NCBI GenBank assembly: GCA_943704425.1
Contig: CALSCP010002169.1
Span: forward strand, 7,342 to 33,418
Reading direction: 5' to 3'
DNA from: Ministeria vibrans ATCC 50519
Lineage: Eukaryota > Opisthokonta > Filasterea
Length of the DNA: 26,077 nucleotides
A program made the translations under genes and the position numbers. This document shows positions 21,144-26,077 of this stretch, in pieces (the stretch's first letter is position 1; each line of letters opens with the position of its first letter). Below the pieces are notes generated by a model. It did no database searches. It saw only the letters and a program-made list of their open reading frames with translations, and was not told the DNA's origin.

Positions 21144-22935
21144 ATGAAACCCCACCACGGGGGGCTTGCTATCGCAGCCGCCTGCCTACTTGTGTGGATC
21201 TTTTTCGCTTCATCAGGAAATAACCGTAAGGGCTCAAGTGATCACTGAGAATCGGCTCACGCTCAACTTTGCAGCGCCACTGCCGGCCGCTGTGTGCCCA
21301 CTGGCCTCCGGGGATGCCCCTGGACGCGTCATTGCCAACTACGATGATAGACCGTTGCTTCTTTTGGGGGCTCTTGGCGCAACGAGCGTTGCGCTGGTGC
21401 AGCGCATTTGCAGCGGACGCCAAACCTGTTCCGTTGTGCTTGTGAGCGACTTTGGCGACTGGATGGGCGATCACCAGGCGGCCTACTGGCGAAACCACGA
21501 CTACCTGGTGCACACGCTGGCCAAGTCCTACCCGGGATTTCGTTTGCGCATTGAAAATGTACCGCTGTGTGCCAAACGCTCTGCGGCCGACACACTTGCG
21601 CGCCTTCTTGACGAAATCCAGTTTGCACGCATCGTCGTAGTCGACGAGTGGGAGACGCACGAGGACGACTGGAAGCGTGATCACGTTCGTTTTCGTCCCG
21701 AGCGTCCCACTCGCGTCGAGTGTGTCGATTCCGTGCTCAGTGCGCTGGAGGCACACCGCGATGGGTTTGTCTATGTGCGCTCCTCGCCTGGCGTCAGTGT
21801 CCTGGAGGATCCCTGGGAGTCGCACGTTGTAGTGGACGCGGTCAATGACTGGCACACACGGCGGGCGCTTGACGCGAGGGTTGTCACAGCAAGCGCCCCT
21901 GTCTGGGGTCTGTGGACAGCGGTTGCAGATCCAGTGGGCACAGTGGTGTCCGCAGACGACGTGGCTGCGGCTGCACACCGTTTGACGCTGGTAGACACGC
22001 TTCTTGAAGAAGGTTGCCTCCATGTGCGTGTCTCAGCAGTGGGCAACTATGCCGAATTGTCCAGCCAGGTGGCGGCTTGGCGTGCGCTTGTGGACGAGCG
22101 TGAGCGCGCGCGACGCCAGTCTACCGATCCCTGGCGCCAGGTTGTCTTTACATCGTACTTTACCACCAAGGAAGACCCGCAACGGGCGGTGCGAGGACGA
22201 CAGCAAGCCAACCGCTACGAGTACATGGCTGCGTGGTACGAGTCCCTTGTGGCCCTTGACATGCGTGGAGTGATCTTTCACGACGGTCTGCGCTCCGGCT
22301 TCATTGAGAGCGTGTCGCGCGTCGGTGGCGACAAGGTGCGCTTCCATCGCGTTGGCTCTCTCGCACATGGCCGCATGGCCAACTTTTCGCTGAATGATGT
22401 GCGCTTTTTCCACTATCTCGACTATTTGGTGGACCATCCGGAGATTGAGCGAGCATTCCTGACCGACATTTCCGATGTACGCTTCCAACGCAGCCCCTTT
22501 GAGCTCATGGACATTCTGCAGCACACGGACGACACTGCCGAAAGCGACGCACTACATTCCCAGCAGCGCCTCTATGTAGGACGTGACATTGCCTTCTTCG
22601 ACTCCATCCACGCCATTGGCTGGCTCCAACCGCGTCTTGCCCTATGCTTTCCCCCCCACACACTGCCTCCCGGCACCCTCCCTGCCGTCATACACCTCCA
22701 GCACGTCTACAACGCCGGTATCCTGGGTGCCCCCCGTCTGCCCCTTATTCGCCTCCTCACCGCCCTCACCGCCCTTCTTCAGCTCACTCCACGACACGCT
22801 AACTGCAACATGGCCGTCGTCAACGTCGTCCTCCATCGCTACTTTGACGATGCCATCTTCACAGGGTTCCCCCTCTCCTCTCTCTTCATGCACTATCAGG
22901 TCGATCCACGCGGCGTCTACCTCGTCCACAAATAA
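21144..22935 (+). CDS. Putative type II membrane glycosyltransferase-like protein (2 exons, 580 aa)
   Basis: Exons are 21144-21225 and 21275-22935, joined over a 49-nt intron (gtaagg...ttgcag). Without splicing, the ATG frame stops after 34 codons; with it, the short N-terminal exon enters the long open frame. The protein starts MKPHHGG, then one hydrophobic segment (LAIAAACLLVWIFFASS, residues 8-24) with no good cleavage site, as in Golgi type II enzymes. The C-terminal half carries FTSYFTTKEDP, FHDGLRSGF, NDVRFFHYLDYL, FLTDISDVRFQRSPFELM (a D-x-x-D-type site near residue 424), YNAGILGAP (near 507) and FTGFPLSSLFMHYQ. TDISDV followed by a downstream NAG-I-x-G resembles GT-A nucleotide-sugar transferases. 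The N-terminal half (NYDDRPLLLLGALGATS, VVLVSDFGDWMGDHQAAYW) may be a second domain that I do not recognise. Donor and acceptor sugars cannot be told. The glycosyltransferase call is moderate; the existence of the gene is firm. Confidence 0.72.
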
Positions 22936-22996
22936 CGTCTTACTTTTTATACACCATTGTACATTTTTGCTGTCCTGTTACTTTTTCTAAATATAC

Positions 22997-23031
<35 letters not shown>
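22936..23031. other. Convergent 3' region with a (TG)n microsatellite
   Basis: Only 96 bases separate two facing stop codons. About a third of this is (GT)n at about 22998-23032, which touches the TGA stop of the - strand gene. Both transcripts must end within it or overlap the neighbouring gene. TTTTTCTAAATATACG near 22981 is AT-rich, without a consensus poly(A) signal. Confidence 0.65.
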
Positions 23032-23033
<2 letters not shown>

Positions 23034-24284
23034 AGAGTAACTGATACTTAAATTTCCGTTTGCAAACCTTTCGTGACCGTGAACTGAGCGTGAAGTCGGC
23101 ATCTTCATCTACTTTGCGCTTCCTTTTGGAGGGTTGTTTTGGCTTTTTAGCGGTGGTTGGGACGGAGGTTGGTTGTGGGGGCTGTTGAGGTGGAAGTGAA
23201 AGAGGCGCGGAGGGGAGTGGAGGAGGAGGTACTAAGTGGGAGAGGGAAAGGGAAGAAGAGGGAAGGGGACGGGAGGAGGAGGGGATTGGAGGGTGTTCGA
23301 TGATGGAGCGGAGAGGGGGATCGGACGAGGAGCGATGGAAGAGAAGTAGTGAATGAATGAGTGGCGTTGTTGTGGTTAGAGAGGTTGTGGTCCCGGAAAG
23401 AACAATTTTAATGTGGGCAGTGGAGGCGTTGCAGGCAATGTTGGAGAGTGCGATGAGGGTGTCTGTTGGAGGGGAGGACGGGGCCGTGGGGTGCATGGAG
23501 ACGAGCTGTGCGTTGAAATGGTTGAAGAGAGTGCTACCAGCGCGAAGAAGAAACTAAAAAAGTGAGAAGAAGAATACATAATAAAATAATGTTTATGATT
23601 ATTCTAATAAAGTGTCTGACCCACCTGAACTTTCCATCCGACGAGAGGGACGGATGTTGAGATTGAGAGAGTGCCTCTGAACCAAAGGACGCCATCCTGG
23701 ACCCACTCGCTGACATTCTGATAGTTGTGTGTGCAAGGAACAGCGGCAGGAGAAGGTGGTGGCAAGCGTCCAGCTGGTGGGAGAGACACAGGTGTATCGA
23801 TGGGTGTTGGAGGGGCAGACGAAAGGTTTGCTTGAAGCCGAGGTTGTGCTTGTGCTTGTGCTTGTGCTTGTGCTTGTGCTTGTGCTTGTGCTTGTGCTTG
23901 TGCTTGTGCTTGTGCTTGTTCTTGTGCCTGTGCCTGTGTCTGTGCCTGCTGTCGGTGCTGTTGGTAGAAGGGAGCAGCCTGTGGCTCAGTGGACCGTCCC
24001 GAGTCGTCTTTGTGAAACTGTTGCATGAGCAGCTTTTGGTGTCGCTGCAGTTGGAAGAGTCTCGCCTGGCGCAGCGTCTCATTGTGATCTGCATCTGGAT
24101 GCGCTGGTGCGTGTTGGGCAAGCGCAGGTGCTGGTGCTGGTGCTGGTGCTGGAGCAGGCGCGGCAAATGGTGGCAATGGTTGGGCTGGCGGGAAGGGCGC
24201 CAAAGACAGGGGCGACTCGCCGACTTCGCGAAGCAACGAGTCCAGGTCAAAGTCATCTGGCCCGTCAAAAGGGCCCATTGCCAT
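23032..24284 (-). CDS. Unrecognised, probably nuclear protein: acidic N-terminus, Ala-Gln repeat, basic C-terminus (2 exons, 393 aa)
   Basis: Exons on the - strand: 24284-23625 and 23553-23032 (intron gtgggt...tttttag, phase 0). The ATG has a good context (CACCATGG). I do not recognise the family. The order is: an acidic-hydrophobic start (DDFDLDSLLREVGE), typical of acidic transactivation segments; Pro/Ala-rich (PAPAPAPAP); a helical Gln/Leu segment (LFQLQRHQKLLMQQF); a long (Ala-Gln)n repeat (residues about 115-145); a Pro-rich linker; a possible folded region spanning the junction (WVQDGVLWFRGTLSI, VPLVGWKVQ|FLLRAGSTLF, then SNIACNASTAHIKIVLSG); a Ser/Pro-rich stretch; and a strongly basic end (KRKRKVDEDADF, SRKVCKRKFKYQLL) that reads as a bipartite nuclear localisation signal. 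A transcription co-regulator fits best, by inference. The W/GW beta-strand pattern of the folded region superficially recalls Ig-like sandwich domains, but I would not assign it. Confidence 0.8.
23845..23945 (-). repeat. Hexanucleotide repeat coding for (Ala-Gln)n
   Basis: About 14 near-perfect CAAGCA units (TGCTTG on the + strand) encode the Ala-Gln dipeptide repeat. The hexamer keeps all frames open, which creates spurious antisense and offset open frames of Cys-Leu and Val-Leu repeats on the other strand. Confidence 0.93.
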
Positions 24285-24607
24285 GGTGTCCGAGAGATTG
24301 CCTCAAATTAATTTGTGATCATGAGACAAATTAGTCGATATACGACTAATTATATTATTATGAACTCCCCGTCGGATATCCAACAAATTAATCAATTGTG
24401 GGTTGAACTGCTGTCGCCTGTCGGGCTGTGGCTGTTTGTTCTGATAGCATTCAGCAAACCAACTTCTTTTGTCTCCCTTCAAGGTCACCCTTCAGTGTGA
24501 ACTCCACGTGAACTCCCAATATTCTTAAACATCCCAAAATAAGTCTACTTGTCACTCGAGAGTCGAGACAGTCATCTTCTAACTTCTTTATCTTTCTTAA
24601 ACGCGCC
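24285..24607. promoter_or_regulatory. Divergent promoter region between the nuclear protein and the second EGF gene
   Basis: 323 bases with no convincing gene. A 9-bp inverted repeat with a 5-base spacer, AATTAGTCG-ATATA-CGACTAATT, lies at 24329-24351. A direct repeat GTGAACTCC at 24497-24505 and 24508-24516 surrounds an ACGTGA core. A T/C-rich leader with GCGCCATGTG comes before the EGF start. One 61-codon frame (24315-24500) is open but has no other support. Binding factors are unknown. Confidence 0.5.
24329..24351. promoter_or_regulatory. 9-bp inverted repeat in a divergent promoter
   Basis: A perfect AATTAGTCG / CGACTAATT dyad with spacer ATATA. It lies 45 bases upstream of the ATG of the - strand nuclear protein and about 257 bases upstream of the EGF start. 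The geometry suits a dimeric transcription-factor site, but no factor can be named. Confidence 0.4.
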
Positions 24608-26077
24608 ATGTGCACCCTTGCGTGGATTCTCGTAGCGGTACTTGCGCTCTCAAGCCCCAGCGCCGGCGCTGCTTGCGCTTGTGGCAACGGAGGAACGAGC
24701 ATTGCCGAACCGGATTCCAATGAGTGCATGTGCCACTGCGCTGCCGGATTCACAGGAGACACCTGTGCACAGACCATTTCCGAGTCGTGCAGCTCCAATC
24801 CTTGCATGAACAATGCTCCATGTAAGACAGACCAAAAGAAGTCAAAAAAAATTTTTCTCTCGAGTTTGTCTTCGCGGTCTCTTTCTCGCTTGCTTTGTGG
24901 CCTACTGGGCCATTGTTCGACCCGAAACACCTGTTTCGCGCAAAAGGGGTCGAGTACTATCCAACCTCCACTTTATCGCGAGCGGAACTTCCACCAATAT
25001 CATTGTTTGCTGCCGTCACCTCTGCTTGCTTGCGCAGGGCGCCAATGCGTGTGGCGGCGGTGCTTTCCCCCCCGGCGCACTTTGTGCAGTGTCTGCCATC
25101 CGTATGGGCGCTCACACGGGGCCACCTTCGGCTCACGCACAGCGATAATTGTTTTATTGACGTCACCAAGGCGTATCTTATTCTCACCTCGCGTCTATTC
25201 ATTCCTCAGGCTCTGGACTCGGCATTGGCGATTTCACGGGTGGCACCAACTCAACAAACTTTGCGAAGCACACCGTTGGACTTCGCTTCAAGACGACGGA
25301 ATCAATTGTTGTCACTCATTTGGGCAGTCATGACTTCCTCGGCTCGGGTCTCCTCACGGACCGAACGGTCGGTCTGTGGGACTCGGGCGGTAACCTTCTT
25401 GCCAGCACAGTTCTCGAGGCTGGGGCAGGCGCTCCGCTGCGGGGCGGCTACCGTCTCAAGAAACTCGCGAACAGCATTACCCTCAAGGCGAATAAGGAGT
25501 TCTCCATTGGTCAGCGTAGCGCCACCACCTACCAGTACAAGTGGCAGCTCGAGCGACTCATAACACACCCTTCCGTCCTGTGGGTGGGAGCCCGTGTTAG
25601 CACTCAGACCACCTTCGCCAACCCGACAGACGACAGCTACAACTATTTTGGCCGTCTCACCGCCACGTTTGTCGTCGCCGGCGACACCTATGGCACCTAC
25701 GTGTGCGACTGTCCGTCGGGGTACACGGGCAGCCAGTGCGACGTCAACATTAACCCGTGCGGCTCGAGCCCATGTGAGAATGGTGCCTCCTGCATCGATG
25801 ATGTCAACGGCTACACATGCTCGTGTGCCGCTGGCTACAGCGGAGACAAATGCCAAAACGACATTGACGAGTGTGCTTCTGTTCCCTGTCAGAACAGCGC
25901 CACTTGTGTTGATGGAGTTGACGGATTCACTTGCTCCTGTACAGCCGGATACGATGGCACGCTGTGTAACAACAACATCGACGAGTGCGCGTCTGCTCCC
26001 TGTCAGAATGGCGCCTCGTGCACCGACGGAGTCGACGGCTACACCTGCACATGTGCTCTTGGCTACAATGGCGTTGA
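24608..26077 (+). CDS. Second EGF-repeat surface or secreted protein with type B insert (3' partial)
   Basis: Exon 1 is 24608-24821 and exon 2 starts at 25210, staying open to the window end; the intron is 24822-25209 (gtaaga...cctcag, 388 nt). The product starts with a signal peptide (MCTLAWILVAVLALSSPSAG). An atypical Cys-rich module (CACGNGGT...CMCHCAAGFTGDTC) follows, then an EGF module CSSNPCMNNAPC whose third Cys codon is split by the intron (T|GC). Directly after this Cys comes a type B insert (residues about 73-235), and the module resumes with YVCDCPSGYTGSQC. Two more complete EGF modules ([12 protein letters not shown] and CASVPCQNSATC) and a truncated one (CASAPCQNGASC) are calcium-binding type. 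The architecture makes it a paralogue of the giant EGF gene, on the opposite strand and about 8 kb from it. Whether it ends in a membrane anchor cannot be seen. Confidence 0.85.
25210..25700 (+). other. Insert domain type B, copy 3, in the second EGF gene
   Basis: About 163 residues with HTVGLRFKTTE, VTHLGSHDFLGSGLLTDRTVGLWDSGGNLLASTVL, YRLKKL, ITLKANKEFSIG, FANPTDDSYNYFGRLTATF. It keeps the LG-x-x-D, VGLWD-SGG-LLAS and YFG signatures of type B but lacks the DGL-x-x-S-H form and the internal Cys pair. It is nested between Cys3 and Cys4 of its EGF, as are the copies in the giant gene. Confidence 0.7.

Noticed and set aside
21166-21274. Continuous open frame from 21166 as the glycosyltransferase-like start
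   Set aside because: It begins with TTG and reads through the intron. The ATG at 21144 with the 49-nt intron removed gives a proper signal anchor and stays in phase.
23729-24028. + strand open frames coding Val-Leu or Cys-Leu repeats over the hexanucleotide tract
   Set aside because: They are by-products of the stop-free hexamer. The opposite strand gives a coherent protein with a good start, intron and nuclear signal.
24315-24500. 61-codon + strand frame with a hydrophobic stretch in the divergent promoter
   Set aside because: Short, in non-coding-looking AT-rich DNA, with no homologue I recognise and overlapping the promoter of two solid genes.

Overview
This window is nuclear DNA from a eukaryote, most likely a free-living protist. 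The coding exons are GC-rich and are interrupted by short AT-rich GT-AG introns (about 49-390 nt) full of mono-, di- and trinucleotide microsatellites. The recognisable proteins are eukaryotic: an ABCG transporter, DDX3/Ded1, GATD1 and giant EGF-repeat surface proteins. I cannot name the species from the sequence. EGF-rich receptor-like proteins would suit a unicellular relative of animals or another predatory flagellate or amoeba, but that is inference.

Layout, left to right. (1) The 3' end of an ABCG-type transporter, + strand, 39-988. (2) A giant type I membrane protein, - strand, 16786-1128, in 8 exons. It is 4889 residues in my splice model: signal peptide, about 76 EGF-like modules, six large non-EGF inserts, a Cys-rich membrane-proximal region, one transmembrane helix and a cytoplasmic tail of about 525 residues. 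(3) A DDX3/Ded1 DEAD-box RNA helicase, + strand, 17322-19378; its first coding exon is not securely located. (4) A GATD1-like DJ-1/PfpI family protein, - strand, 20957-19849, 6 exons. (5) A putative Golgi type II glycosyltransferase-like protein, + strand, 21144-22935, 2 exons. (6) An unrecognised, probably nuclear protein with an acidic N-terminus, an Ala-Gln repeat and a basic C-terminus, - strand, 24284-23032, 2 exons. (7) The 5' part of a second secreted or surface EGF protein, + strand, from 24608 and running off the window end. The seven genes strictly alternate in strand, so every intergenic space is either a shared divergent promoter or a convergent 3' region.

The most unusual content is in the two EGF genes. 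Seven inserts of about 165-200 residues fall into two types. Type A (four copies) resembles a domain I know from bacterial, especially Bacteroidetes, secreted proteins. Type B (three copies, one in the second gene) resembles a domain of bacterial PEP-CTERM/DUF4082-like surface proteins. All seven sit at one place, nested between the third and fourth cysteine of an EGF module, so the EGF is split and resumes after the insert. In the giant gene, all six introns between EGF-coding exons are phase 0 and cut at the same codon junction, immediately before the first cysteine of a module (Glu|Cys). The nesting of bacterial-type domains in one EGF loop, with a phase-0 module grammar, is the best candidate here for an undescribed system. 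It could be a modular ligand-binding or prey-, bacterium- or self-recognition receptor family; that function is inference.
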